A stretch of DNA of 33,060 bases from Bacillota bacterium (lineage in GTDB: Bacteria; Bacillota; Clostridia; Saccharofermentanales; DTU023): the NCBI GenBank assembly GCA_029570375.1, contig JAKPXB010000010.1, positions 1 through 33,060 of the forward strand, given 5' to 3'. The notes under the pieces were generated by a model that saw nothing but the letters and a program-made list of their open reading frames with translations, ran no database searches and had not been told where the DNA came from. Below are positions 23,880-32,215 of this stretch, piece by piece. Both the position numbers and the translations under genes were made by a program. Each line of letters starts with the position of its first letter. Position 1 is the stretch's first letter.

Positions 23880-25790
23880 TTAGCGCCGTTCGATCGCGTG
23901 GAAAGGACAGGTCGAGAAGCAGGCGCCGCAGTGAATGCAGAGGCTCTGGTCGATGTAGTGCTGTTCTTTCACTTTGCCTGTGATCGCCTTGGCGGGGCAT
24001 ACGCGGCTGCACTTTGTGCAGCCCCTGCACTGTTCTGTAATGTAATAGCCGAGCAGGTCTTTACAGACTTTTGACGGACATGTCTTGTCGATCACGTGGG
24101 CGCGGTACTCGTCCATGAAATGTTCCATTGTGGAGAGGACAGGGTTCGGGGCCGTCTGGCCGAGCGCGCAAAGGGACGTCAGCTTGATATTCTGGGCGAG
24201 ATCGTAGAGATCCTGCAGATCTTTCTCCTTGGCGCCACCGCTCGTAATTTTGTCGAGCGTCTCAAGCATCCGCTTCGTGCCTTCGCGGCAGGGGACGCAC
24301 TGTCCGCACGATTCATCGACCGTAAAGTCAAGGAAGAACCGCGCGATGTCGACCATGCAGTTGTCCTCGTCCATGACAATCATGCCGCCGGAACCCATCA
24401 TGGAACCGAGTGCGACGAGCTGGTCAAAGTCGATCGGTACGTCGAGCGCTTCATAGGTAAGACACCCGCCGGACGGACCGCCCGTCTGGACCGCTTTGAA
24501 TTTCTTCCCGCCGGGACAGCCGCCGCCGATGTCCTCAATGACTTCGCGGAGCGTTGTTCCCATCGGCACTTCTACGAGGCCGGTATTGGTGATCTTGCCG
24601 CCGAGCGCGAAAACTTTTGTCCCGGGGCTCCCCTCGGTGCCGATGGTGCGGAACCATTCCGCGCCGTTGCGGATGATGGTAGGGATATTCGCCAGTGTTT
24701 CCACGTTGTTAATGATGGACGGTTTGCCCCAGAGACCTTTTGTCGCGGGGAACGGCGGTTTGTTTCTCGGCATGCCGCGCTTCCCCTCGATGGAGGCGAT
24801 CAGGGCAGTCTCTTCGCCGCAGACAAAGGCGCCGGCGCCGAGCCTGATATGAATATCGAAGTTGAAATCGGTTCCGAAGATTTTCTCGCCCAGGAGTCCG
24901 AGCGCTTTGGCTTCGCTGATCGCGAGCTTCAGGCGCTTGACAGCTGTCGGATACTCAGCGCGGACGTAAATCCATCCCTGTGAGGCGCCGATCGCGTAGC
25001 CGGCGATGGCCAGCGCTTCGAGCACGGCGTGCGGATCGCCTTCCAATACGGAGCGGTCCATGAACGCGCCGGGGTCACCTTCGTCCGCGTTGCAGATGAC
25101 GTATTTTTGATCGGCCGTCTCCCGCGCGGCGAATTTCCACTTCATCCCTGTCGGGAATCCGGCGCCGCCGCGTCCGCGGAGTTTTGACGCGCTGATGAGC
25201 TCGATTGTCTCTTCCGGCGTCATCGTTGTGAGGACTTTGGCCAGCGCCTGATAGCCTTCCACTCCGATGTATTCGCGGATATCTTCCGGATTGATGTAAC
25301 CGCAGTTGTGCAGCACAATGCGCTTTTGTTTGCGATAGAAGGGGAGATCTTCGAAACGCTTACAGATTTCGCCCCTGTCGTCTTTTTTGTCGAGCTGGAG
25401 CAGCGTCAGCTCTTCGCAGACTTTTCCGCCCATGAGATGCTGCTCGACGATTTGCTTCACTTTTTCCGGGTTTACGTGGATGTAAGATACTTTTTCTTTG
25501 CCGGTCTCGAAGACATCGACGATCGGTTCGTATACACACATGCCGATACATCCTACCTTCTCTAAGAGGATGTGATCGAGTCCGTGTTCTTTCAGTTCAC
25601 TCTTGAATGCTTCAAATACCTGAACGGCGCCCGCCGAGATACCGCAGGTCGCCATACCGACGACGACGCGTATCTCCGCTGGTTTCTCAAGCTTCGCTTT
25701 CCATTCGTCCCGCATTTTATTGAGATCATCAACGGAAGTAATGGGTTTGAGTCCAAGTGTTGGTTGTTCACACGCCTGTTGCATTGTCAT
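23880..25790 (-). CDS. hydB: bifurcating hydrogenase NADH-binding subunit HydB (NuoF-like)
   Basis: 636 residues from ATG 25790. It carries FMN, NAD(P)H and iron-sulfur clusters and passes electrons between ferredoxin, NADH and HydA. Seen: thioredoxin-like [2Fe-2S] domain at the start (MATCGISAGA near 43, VGCIGMCVYEP near 79), NuoF core with GRGGAGFPTGMKW near 203 for nucleotide/FMN binding, ICNADEGDPGAFMDR, SLBB region, CGQCVPCREGTKRM near 500 ([4Fe-4S]), and a C-terminal 2[4Fe-4S] ferredoxin with CRGCTKCSRVCPA and CIHCGACFSTCP. Start chosen by GGGAGGCGAG 7 nt upstream; the open frame reaches 25886 but would overlap hydC. The 13-bp gap to hydC shows an operon. Confidence 0.95.
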   Translation of the reverse strand: MTMQQACEQPTLGLKPITSVDDLNKMRDEWKAKLEKPAEIRVVVGMATCGISAGAVQVFEAFKSELKEHGLDHILLEKVGCIGMCVYEPIVDVFETGKEKVSYIHVNPEKVKQIVEQHLMGGKVCEELTLLQLDKKDDRGEICKRFEDLPFYRKQKRIVLHNCGYINPEDIREYIGVEGYQALAKVLTTMTPEETIELISASKLRGRGGAGFPTGMKWKFAARETADQKYVICNADEGDPGAFMDRSVLEGDPHAVLEALAIAGYAIGASQGWIYVRAEYPTAVKRLKLAISEAKALGLLGEKIFGTDFNFDIHIRLGAGAFVCGEETALIASIEGKRGMPRNKPPFPATKGLWGKPSIINNVETLANIPTIIRNGAEWFRTIGTEGSPGTKVFALGGKITNTGLVEVPMGTTLREVIEDIGGGCPGGKKFKAVQTGGPSGGCLTYEALDVPIDFDQLVALGSMMGSGGMIVMDEDNCMVDIARFFLDFTVDESCGQCVPCREGTKRMLETLDKITSGGAKEKDLQDLYDLAQNIKLTSLCALGQTAPNPVLSTMEHFMDEYRAHVIDKTCPSKVCKDLLGYYITEQCRGCTKCSRVCPAKAITGKVKEQHYIDQSLCIHCGACFSTCPFHAIERR

Positions 25791-25803
25791 AGTCTCGCCT
25801 CCC

Positions 25804-26313
25804 TTACTGTGCTTTCTCGCGGTACCGGTCGAGTATGGCTGGAATTTCGCTGACATCAGCCAGATTAGCGTACACTTCATCATCAATCATCATGACGGGC
25901 GAGAGTCCACAGCATCCGAGGCAGCGCGCCGCGTTGACTGTGAAGAGCTGATCCGGTGTCGTCATACCGACTCCTACGCCAAGTGTTTCGGAGACCTTGT
26001 CAAGGACTTTCTGCGCGCCTTTAACGTAGCAGGCTGTCCCCATGCAGATCTGAATCTGATGTTTGCCCCTGGGTTCCGTGTTGAATTGGCTGTAGAAAGT
26101 GGTAACTCCGTAGAGTTCGGCGATAGGAACACCTGTTTCCTTTGAAATGAATTTGTGAACTTCCAGCGGCAAATAGCCGAATAAGTTCTGCGCTTCCTGC
26201 AGCGCTGTCATTGCGATTCCGTTTTTGTTCTCATGACTGTTGATGAACGATCGCAGCTCCTCATAACGTGGGTCATCATCCGCGATCGTCATACAGTGAC
26301 TCGTCTGTGCCAT
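25804..26313 (-). CDS. hydC: bifurcating hydrogenase subunit HydC (NuoE-like)
   Basis: 169 residues from ATG 26313; thioredoxin-fold [2Fe-2S] subunit that partners HydB. The four cluster cysteines lie in ICMGTACYVKGA (near 90-100) and ARCLGCCGLSP (near 130-138). Preceding motifs YLPLEVHKFISKETGVP and YGVTTFYSQFN are typical of NuoE proteins. Start: AAGGAG ends 6 nt before ATG 26313; upstream in-frame ATGs (26331, 26382) extend into the ribosome site. First gene of the hydCBA operon, with a long 5' region shared with the divergent malic enzyme gene. Confidence 0.93.
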   Translation of the reverse strand: MAQTSHCMTIADDDPRYEELRSFINSHENKNGIAMTALQEAQNLFGYLPLEVHKFISKETGVPIAELYGVTTFYSQFNTEPRGKHQIQICMGTACYVKGAQKVLDKVSETLGVGVGMTTPDQLFTVNAARCLGCCGLSPVMMIDDEVYANLADVSEIPAILDRYREKAQ

Positions 26314-26479
26314 GCTACTCTCCTTTTTCATATTGATTCGCTTCTGCGTTGCGGACAATTCAAATAGCCTGAAAAACCACATGCCGATCTAAGCGCTGAC
26401 GCGCACCGGCACAAGACAAACAGGCTACATGAAGGCAATCCATGATTCAATATCTGCCAGACTGTTAACTGACCTTCTT

Positions 26480-26508
26480 ATTATTGATCAGATTACGTGA
26501 TTATGCAA
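26480..26508 (-). promoter_or_regulatory. candidate promoter of hydCBA
   Basis: On the minus strand TTGCAT (26508-26503), 17-bp spacer, AATAAT (26485-26480). It predicts a leader of about 160 nt. Alternative AT-rich hexamers nearby are not excluded. Confidence 0.4.
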
Positions 26509-26658
26509 CTATTACTGAAAAGGTATTTGAAAATTCGTGCTTTTTCGTTATGTTAAATCATATTTATGCATTTAGGAAACGCCGGCAGAAACCCTTCCAC
26601 GGCACGGTTGTGCGGGCAGACTCGAAGCAAAGCGGCGGGAATGATCTGTTTTTTTAAG

Positions 26659-26686
26659 TTGATCAACGGATAATATGCGTTAATAT
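26659..26686 (+). promoter_or_regulatory. candidate promoter of the malic enzyme gene
   Basis: TTGATC (26659-26664), 16-bp spacer, TAATAT (26681-26686), giving a leader of about 80 nt. The -35 is part of the palindrome TTGATCAA (26659-26666). Confidence 0.45.
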
Positions 26687-26772
26687 AAGAGTGTTCGCCG
26701 TCAGCGATCAATCCGGCAGCCAGCCGGTCAGTTCATATTTCATGTCGTCTGAGTACGCAAAAGGAGTTTTGA

Positions 26773-27957
26773 ATGCCGAATCATGATTTTGAAAGCAGAG
26801 CCATAGACGCTCACCTCGGATGGAAAGGTAAGATCGAGGTGACACCGCGCGCGCCGGTGAGAACAAAGGACGATCTCTCCGTTGCCTATACGCCCGGAGT
26901 CGCGGCGCCGTGTCTGGAGATTTCGCGCGATGTTATGAAATCGTACGACTACACAAGGCGCTGGAATCTGTGCCTTGTGGTGACAGACGGGACAGCCGTT
27001 CTGGGGCTGGGCGATATCGGGCCGGAAGCGGCGATGCCGGTCATGGAAGGGAAATGCGTTCTCTTCAAGTCCTTTGGCGATGTCGACGCGTTCCCTCTCT
27101 GTCTGAAGACGAAAGATGTCGATGAAATTGTCAGGACCGTTTACCTCCTGTCCGGCAGTTTCGGAGGGATCAATCTTGAGGATATCGCGGCCCCTCGTTG
27201 TTTTGAGATCGAGAAGCGCCTGAAAGAAATCTGTGATATCCCTATTTTCCATGACGACCAGCACGGGACAGCCATCGTCGTTCTGGCGGGGCTTTTGAAT
27301 GCGCTCAAGCTAAGTAAACGCTCTGTCTCGGACGTCCGCATTGTGTTCAGCGGCGCTGGCGCGGCGACCATCGCGGTCGCTGAGCTGCTCATGGCTTCTG
27401 GGGCGCAGGACATCGTGGTGTGCGACCGTTCGGGTGCGCTCTACCCCGGGCGTCCGGAAGGCATGAACAGCGCGAAGGAAGCGATTGCGGCGAAGACGAA
27501 CAGGCGCGGCTGCCGGGGATCGCTCGCCGACGCTCTCACCGGCGCTGATGTCTTTATCGGATTATCAGGTCCGGGCATTGTTACGGGCGATATGGTGCGC
27601 TCGATGGCGGAAGGGCCCATTGTGTTCGCGTGCGCCAATCCCAACCCGGAGATTTATCCGGACGAGGCCATCGCGGCCGGCGCCTCGATTGTCGCGACAG
27701 GCCGTTCCGACTTTCCGAATCAGATCAACAACGTGCTGGCTTTCCCCGCCATTTTCAGAGGCACATTCGACGCGCGGGCGTCAGACATCAATAGTGAAAT
27801 GAAAATCGCGGCGGCGTCCGCGCTTGCGGGGATGATAGCTGAAGAGGAACTCTCGGAAGAGCGCATTCTCCCTGACCCCATGGATCCGCGGCTCCGCGGG
27901 ACAGTCGCGAAAGCGGTCTTTGACGCGGCTGTGAGGACCGGAGTGGCGAGAATATAA
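26773..27957 (+). CDS. NAD(P)-dependent malic enzyme
   Basis: 394 residues, the short bacterial malic enzyme that oxidatively decarboxylates malate to pyruvate. Seen: SVAYTPGVAAPC near 36-47 (catalytic Tyr), GLGDIGPEAAMPVMEGK near 75-90 (catalytic Lys), FHDDQHGTAIV near 157-167 (metal-binding Asp pair), the Rossmann NAD(P) motif FSGAGAATIAVAELL near 193, and ACANPNPEIYPDEA with TGRSDFPNQINNVLAFP (about 280-320), all diagnostic. There is no C-terminal phosphotransacetylase domain as in long MaeB enzymes. Start ATG 26773 with AAGGAG at 26760-26765. Divergent from the hydrogenase operon; malate-derived reducing power and H2 cycling are compatible neighbours, but co-regulation is not shown. Cofactor preference cannot be read safely. 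Confidence 0.95.
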   Translation: MPNHDFESRAIDAHLGWKGKIEVTPRAPVRTKDDLSVAYTPGVAAPCLEISRDVMKSYDYTRRWNLCLVVTDGTAVLGLGDIGPEAAMPVMEGKCVLFKSFGDVDAFPLCLKTKDVDEIVRTVYLLSGSFGGINLEDIAAPRCFEIEKRLKEICDIPIFHDDQHGTAIVVLAGLLNALKLSKRSVSDVRIVFSGAGAATIAVAELLMASGAQDIVVCDRSGALYPGRPEGMNSAKEAIAAKTNRRGCRGSLADALTGADVFIGLSGPGIVTGDMVRSMAEGPIVFACANPNPEIYPDEAIAAGASIVATGRSDFPNQINNVLAFPAIFRGTFDARASDINSEMKIAAASALAGMIAEEELSEERILPDPMDPRLRGTVAKAVFDAAVRTGVARI

Positions 27958-27964
27958 ATAAAAA

Positions 27965-28005
27965 GAGGGACGGTTTTCGTCTTCAAAGATAAAGAACCGT
28001 CCCTC
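27965..28005 (+). terminator. long hairpin after the malic enzyme gene
   Basis: GAGGGACGGTT (27965-27975) and AACCGTCCCTC (27995-28005), a perfect 11-bp stem with a 19-nt loop. It is followed by GTTTCC rather than a full T run. It lies between convergent genes. Confidence 0.65.
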
Positions 28006-28081
28006 GTTTCCGTATGCTAATCGCTGATTCTAAAGCGTATCCTCTGATCAACTGATCTTTTTAATCGCGGACAGAATCCCT

Positions 28082-29470
28082 TCACTTCGCGATCTGATCG
28101 AATCCCTTCAGCCATGTCGCATTGGATGTGCCGAACATGTAATTGAGTATGAGGACATCCGTGATGCCGTTTTCGCTCACGAGATTCTTCAGACTGCGGA
28201 CATAATAACGGGGGTCGACGACATAAATCTCATCGTAATGGTTGGCGAGATAGGGGACAAAAGCATTTCCGAAAGAGTCCTTTACAATCAGTATTTTTCG
28301 TCCGCTCGAGTGGCTCGTCTCAATTTTCAGCAGCGCACGGTCTCCTCCTGAATAGTGGAGATAGCTGTTGCTGCCCTTTATCCTCTCGTCGTTCAGACGG
28401 ATCTGGTACGACGATGTCATTTCCGCTTTGTCCCAGGCGGTCGCCTTGTAACTGTCGACGACAGGTCTCCAGCCTTCCGTCGTATCGGGGTTGTTCTTCA
28501 ATACCGCTTCCTTGGTGGCGCGATACAGAGAACCGAGGTATGTTCCTTCCAGTGTGTAATGCTCCATATTCGCGAGCGGCACAGGGGACCAGCCGGCGCT
28601 TTCACAGAAAGCGCGGTAGGCGTAGTAAGCGCCGAGCCCCGTCCAGTGATGGTCTGTCCTGTAATAAATGTATTGATCGCGGTTCAGGATCAGATTGTCG
28701 TACGCATTCACGCTTCTGACATTGGAAGCCAGCGCGCCGCGGATGATCCCGATACAGTCTTTCTGCGAGGAATAGCCGGAATGGTAAGCCTCAGGCGCGA
28801 ATAATTCGATAGCTGTCGGTACGACGAGACTATAGAGCTGGGTGCCGCCGGGCAAACCGTCCGCGAGCCGGTTGAGCCGTTCCGCGTAAGCTTTCAGCTT
28901 CGATTCGTTGCCGTAATAGCGCTCCATGGCGCGGTCCTTCATGATGACAATTCCGACTTTCGTGGTCTTCACTTCACCATCGTCAATCGGCGGAGGTTTC
29001 GGGGCATCGGACGGCGCAGTTGTCTGAGGCGGGATCCCTGAACCGGAAGGCTGCGGCTGTTCCGTGTTCGATGGGTCGACATCCGGCGGTTCAACCGGCT
29101 CGACGCCGGGGTCAGTTTCTTCCGGAGTGTCCGGCTCATCTTCGCCGGTCAGATCGTGATTGATCGGAATAATCTGGAGTCCGTCTTTGTTCAGATTCGG
29201 AAACGCGGTCTTTCGCCAGCTCCGGCCGGCTTTTATGAGCGACGAGCGGAACGGGAACTGATCACTGAACCAGCCTTCGATCAGTGCAGCCTGCTTGCCG
29301 TTCCTTGCGTTCTCAACGTTGAGAGACGGAAAGTGGCGCAGTTTGCGGCCTTCATCCACCGAGACATCCTGTTCCGGGAACACGAAATGCAGAAGGCCGG
29401 TCGACAGCAGTATGACAATGAAGACGATGATCGTCGCCGTTTGATTCGTTCTTAGTCTTTTTCTATTCAT
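28082..29470 (-). CDS. DHHW/AlgX-AlgJ-like cell-surface SGNH-type protein, MBOAT partner
   Basis: 462 residues, membrane-anchored by an N-terminal helix (about 11-31) with the rest outside the cell. The core motif RTDHHWTGLGAYYAYRAF near 273-290 and VKDSFGNAFVPYLANHYDEI near 400-420 are those of DHHW-family/AlgX-like O-acetylation proteins. Residues 108-164 form a Pro/Asp/Glu/Thr-rich spacer inserted between the anchor region and the catalytic domain. It is 31 bp downstream of an MBOAT gene, the usual two-gene arrangement in which the MBOAT moves acyl groups across the membrane and the DHHW protein transfers them to a polymer. Weak ribosome site (CAGG) before ATG 29470. The polymer is unknown. 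Confidence 0.87.
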   Translation of the reverse strand: MNRKRLRTNQTATIIVFIVILLSTGLLHFVFPEQDVSVDEGRKLRHFPSLNVENARNGKQAALIEGWFSDQFPFRSSLIKAGRSWRKTAFPNLNKDGLQIIPINHDLTGEDEPDTPEETDPGVEPVEPPDVDPSNTEQPQPSGSGIPPQTTAPSDAPKPPPIDDGEVKTTKVGIVIMKDRAMERYYGNESKLKAYAERLNRLADGLPGGTQLYSLVVPTAIELFAPEAYHSGYSSQKDCIGIIRGALASNVRSVNAYDNLILNRDQYIYYRTDHHWTGLGAYYAYRAFCESAGWSPVPLANMEHYTLEGTYLGSLYRATKEAVLKNNPDTTEGWRPVVDSYKATAWDKAEMTSSYQIRLNDERIKGSNSYLHYSGGDRALLKIETSHSSGRKILIVKDSFGNAFVPYLANHYDEIYVVDPRYYVRSLKNLVSENGITDVLILNYMFGTSNATWLKGFDQIAK

Positions 29471-29501
29471 ATAACTAACCTGTTAAAGTGTTCCATCGCC
29501 G

Positions 29502-30917
29502 CTAAAAGCGAAAATAGAGGAACGGGTTATAGCTGGACGCGGCCAGCGAAGCGGTGCAGAGAAAGAGGAGTACCGCGACGCCGAGGGGCTGCAGAACCGT
29601 TCCGGCGGGCGACTGTTCAATCATGCGAAGCGGCCGTTTAAACACCTTTTTGACCCAGGGAAGGATCGGCGTGGCGGCGATGAGCGCAATGATGAGGAAA
29701 ATAAGGTGCTGTTTCCAGAGTATTTTCGCTTCCATATCGGCAAAACCCGCGAGGCCTGGGGCAAAGAGTCTTCCGAGAAAAGTGAAAAATCCCGCAGGTT
29801 CCGTGAAGTAAAAGAGACTCCATCCGAAGATGACGGCCAGCATGGTTAAAAGATGCCCCAATACCCTGGGGATCCGTGAACCGGCCGGGAGAATAAATCT
29901 TCTCTCAAATAGCAGGAGGGCGAAATAGTAGAGACCCCAGAAGATGAAATTCAAACTGGCGCCATGCCAAAGACCTGTGAGAAACCAGACGACGAAGGTG
30001 TTTCTCAGGCGGTGGCTGCGGTTACCACCGAGCGGGATGTAGAGATAATCGCGGAAGAACGTGCTGAGTGAGATGTGCCAGCGTCGCCAGAATTCCGTAA
30101 TGGTCGAAGAAATATACGGGTAATTAAAGTTCTCAAGGAAGTGGAATCCGAACATGCGGCCGAGGCCGATCGCCATATCCGAATACCCTGAAAAATCGAA
30201 ATAGATCTGGATGGTAAACGCGAGGATGCCGAGAATAGCTGTCGCTGTGCTGATCTGTCCGAAATGATCGGATTCAAAACATACTTCGACAATTTCGCTC
30301 GCGTAATTGGCGATAAGAACCTTTTTCGCTAAACCGGCGAGGAATCGGCTGATCCCCGATACCATGCCGTCGAGCGTCATCTGCCGGCGGGTGAGCTGTG
30401 ACTCAATATCGGCGTAGCGGACAATCGGTCCGGCGATAAGCTGCGGGAAAAGTGAGACATAGAGCAAAAACCGGAAAAATGACCGCTGTTTCGCGATCTC
30501 CCCGCGATATAAATCGATAATATATGTCAGCGCCTGAAATGTATAAAAAGAGATGCCAATCGGGAGTGATATCTGCGGGACTTTGAATTGGATGAGGGGG
30601 AGATAGTTAATCAATTCAACAAAGAACCCGGCATATTTGAAAAACGCGAGGCTCGCCAGCGCGATCGCGACGGCGGCGATGAGCGAGATCTTTCTCTGTT
30701 TTTCCGTAGCCGCACTGCTCATAAAGAGACCCGACAGCCAGATGACGAACGAGGTGACGATGAGCAGCAGGATATAGATCGGCTCTCCCCACGCGTAAAA
30801 GAACAGGGAAAATCCCAGTAAAATACTGTTCTGTATGCTTGTTTTTTTTGTCAGCCACACCGCCAGCAGGCAGAGCGGAAGAAACATATATAGAAAAAAG
30901 AGCGACGAAAATACCAT
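29502..30917 (-). CDS. MBOAT family membrane-bound O-acyltransferase (AlgI/DltB-like)
   Basis: 471 residues with about ten to eleven transmembrane helices. The invariant MBOAT histidine is in FLTGLWHGASLNFIFWG near 308-324, preceded by EFWRRWHISLSTFFRDYLYI, a nearly universal AlgI-type motif, and FDFSGYSDMAIGLGRMFGF. Start ATG 30917 (MVFSSLFFLYMF) is chosen to match the usual AlgI-type N-terminus, with GGAG 10 nt upstream; the open frame continues to 31025, but that extension does not look like the family. Forms a two-gene operon with the DHHW protein. It probably acetylates a secreted or wall polysaccharide. Confidence 0.93.
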   Translation of the reverse strand: MVFSSLFFLYMFLPLCLLAVWLTKKTSIQNSILLGFSLFFYAWGEPIYILLLIVTSFVIWLSGLFMSSAATEKQRKISLIAAVAIALASLAFFKYAGFFVELINYLPLIQFKVPQISLPIGISFYTFQALTYIIDLYRGEIAKQRSFFRFLLYVSLFPQLIAGPIVRYADIESQLTRRQMTLDGMVSGISRFLAGLAKKVLIANYASEIVEVCFESDHFGQISTATAILGILAFTIQIYFDFSGYSDMAIGLGRMFGFHFLENFNYPYISSTITEFWRRWHISLSTFFRDYLYIPLGGNRSHRLRNTFVVWFLTGLWHGASLNFIFWGLYYFALLLFERRFILPAGSRIPRVLGHLLTMLAVIFGWSLFYFTEPAGFFTFLGRLFAPGLAGFADMEAKILWKQHLIFLIIALIAATPILPWVKKVFKRPLRMIEQSPAGTVLQPLGVAVLLFLCTASLAASSYNPFLYFRF

Positions 30918-31031
30918 ATTGTTAATTCTCCATGAGACATATTCTACCGATAATTCTCCGACTGTCAATGAAACCATAAAGAGATACAAAGGCATAAATT
31001 GAATAAAAAACATCACATCAAGCACGTATAA

Positions 31032-31053
31032 TTATTGTTATAGACGACAATAA
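31032..31053. promoter_or_regulatory. operator-like inverted repeat over the molybdenum hydroxylase promoter
   Basis: TTATTGT (31032-31038) and ACAATAA (31047-31053), a perfect 7-bp inverted repeat with an 8-bp centre. It covers the -35 box at 31035-31040. Size and position suit a dimeric repressor; no regulator gene is nearby in the window. Confidence 0.5.
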
Positions 31054-31064
31054 CTTTGTATAAT
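31035..31064 (+). promoter_or_regulatory. promoter of the molybdenum hydroxylase operon
   Basis: TTGTTA (31035-31040), 18-bp spacer, perfect TATAAT (31059-31064). Start of transcription near 31071 would give a leader of about 265 nt before the first gene. Confidence 0.65.
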
Positions 31065-31164
31065 GATAACTATCTCAAACAGACATAACTTCTGATATAG
31101 AGGCGATCTCGTCATTTATCTGTGCATTATGATACAATATATGAGTATGAATAGTAATAATGTT

Positions 31165-31230
31165 GGTGAGTGCGACTAATAAATAAATACAAATCGTTTT
31201 ATTGTTAACTCACCCGCTCTGATTAGGTGA
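31165..31230 (+). promoter_or_regulatory. possible switching element in the leader (alternative pairings)
   Basis: GGTGAGT (31165-31171) pairs perfectly with ACTCACC (31208-31214). The TCACC of the latter can instead pair with GGTGA (31226-31230). The two pairings exclude each other, as in attenuators or riboswitch expression platforms. No known riboswitch class was recognised. Confidence 0.35.
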
Positions 31231-31261
31231 ATTGTATATTCGCTTAATTATCAGCTAAGAA

Positions 31262-31304
31262 GGTTGGGAACTGCGGTAATCGCAGATAGATAACGGGTTC
31301 AACC
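31262..31304 (+). promoter_or_regulatory. structured leader RNA element before the FAD subunit gene
   Basis: Outer stem GGTT (31262-31265) + GAAC (31268-31271) with GTTC (31297-31300) + AACC (31301-31304), a two-base bulge, and an inner hairpin CTGCG (31271-31275) / CGCAG (31281-31285). It ends 16 nt before the ribosome site AAGGAGG (31321-31327), well placed to influence translation. Ligand unknown. Confidence 0.45.
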
Positions 31305-31336
31305 ATTATATGCCCAAGATAAGGAGGCTATTGTTG

Positions 31337-32206
31337 ATGAACTATGTCATTGCAGAATCGACGGCGGAAGTCATCGAAGTGTTGAAGAAAGCCAACGGTC
31401 TGGCTTGCATCGTCGCAGGAGGAACGGATCTGGTACTCGATATCGATACCGGCAAAAAATCAGCCGGTACCCTTGTCGATATCATGCGCATTCCGGAATT
31501 GAAAAAAATCGAACTGGTAGACGGTTTCCTGGAAATCGGATCGGCGGCCACATTGACCGAAATACACAGCCACCCCCTCGTTAAGCAGTATTTCCCCTCA
31601 CTGGCAAAGGGATGCCGGACGGTAGGTTCGAGGCTGATCCAGAATGTCGCCACGCTCGCCGGGAATGTGATCACGGCGCAGCCGGCAGCCGATGCGGGAA
31701 TGTCTCTTTCCGTTCTCGACCCTCAGTTCGTCCTGGTCGATGAGGGAGGCACGAGAATCTGTGGTGTTGACGGCATGTACGCCGGATTCGGCGTAAGCGA
31801 AGTTGACAGCTGTAAAACGCTATTAACGAAAATTCGGATTCGCATCCCAAATGAGCACGAAGCTGCTTCGTTCCAAAGATTAGAGCTTCGTAAATCCCTG
31901 AGCCTGCCGATGTTAAACGTCGCGGCGATGGGTTCTATCAGCGGCGGACATTTCGACTGGGTCCGCCTGCGGATGGCGCCTGTCGGCAAGGGTCCGGTGC
32001 GGGCTGTACAAGCTGAAGAATGGCTCGCGGGTCAGCCGGTCACTCCGGAAACGTTCTCCCATGCCGGTGAGCTGGCATTAGCCGACGCGAAACCGAGAAG
32101 CAACCCGCTCCGCGGCAGTAAGGAGTACAGAGAATTGACGCTCCCTGTGATGGTTGAACGTGCACTATTGGATATTGCCATTCAGTTGAATGCTTTGGAA
32201 GGATAG
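31337..32206 (+). CDS. xanthine dehydrogenase family FAD-binding subunit
   Basis: 289 residues; the FAD (medium) subunit of a three-part molybdenum hydroxylase, passing electrons from the iron-sulfur subunit to NAD or another acceptor. Seen: VAGGTDLVLDI near 27-37 (FAD pyrophosphate binding), LEIGSAATLTEI, and SRLIQNVATLAGNVITAQPA near 100-119, the second FAD signature, with PAADAGMSL following; the C-terminal CO dehydrogenase flavoprotein-like domain is present. ATG 31337 has AAGGAGG at 31321-31327; nearby in-frame TTG codons are alternatives. Followed by the [2Fe-2S] subunit after 9 bp. Substrate (xanthine, another purine, nicotinate or an aldehyde) cannot be told from these subunits. Confidence 0.9.
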   Translation: MNYVIAESTAEVIEVLKKANGLACIVAGGTDLVLDIDTGKKSAGTLVDIMRIPELKKIELVDGFLEIGSAATLTEIHSHPLVKQYFPSLAKGCRTVGSRLIQNVATLAGNVITAQPAADAGMSLSVLDPQFVLVDEGGTRICGVDGMYAGFGVSEVDSCKTLLTKIRIRIPNEHEAASFQRLELRKSLSLPMLNVAAMGSISGGHFDWVRLRMAPVGKGPVRAVQAEEWLAGQPVTPETFSHAGELALADAKPRSNPLRGSKEYRELTLPVMVERALLDIAIQLNALEG

Positions 32207-32215
32207 GAAACGAAG

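Larger units (their letters stand above)
26314..26772. other. 459-bp divergent intergenic region between hydCBA and malic enzyme
   Basis: No coding sequence seen. It is AT-rich in the middle (26460-26580). It holds one candidate promoter for each direction, a small GC hairpin (CCGGC 26713-26717, GCCGG 26723-26727) in the malic enzyme leader, and about 160 nt of probable hyd leader. I looked for a Rex-type operator and found no convincing one. Confidence 0.6.

Noticed and set aside
22902-24074. A 390-codon plus-strand open frame across hydA and hydB
   Set aside because: It spans the junction of two well-supported minus-strand genes and matches neither in frame; antisense artefact. The same applies to 21972-22835 and 24096-24983.
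26314-26772. Rex operator (TTGTGAN6TCACAA-like) for the hydrogenase operon
   Set aside because: Only partial matches such as GTTAAC were seen; no proper palindrome with the right spacing.
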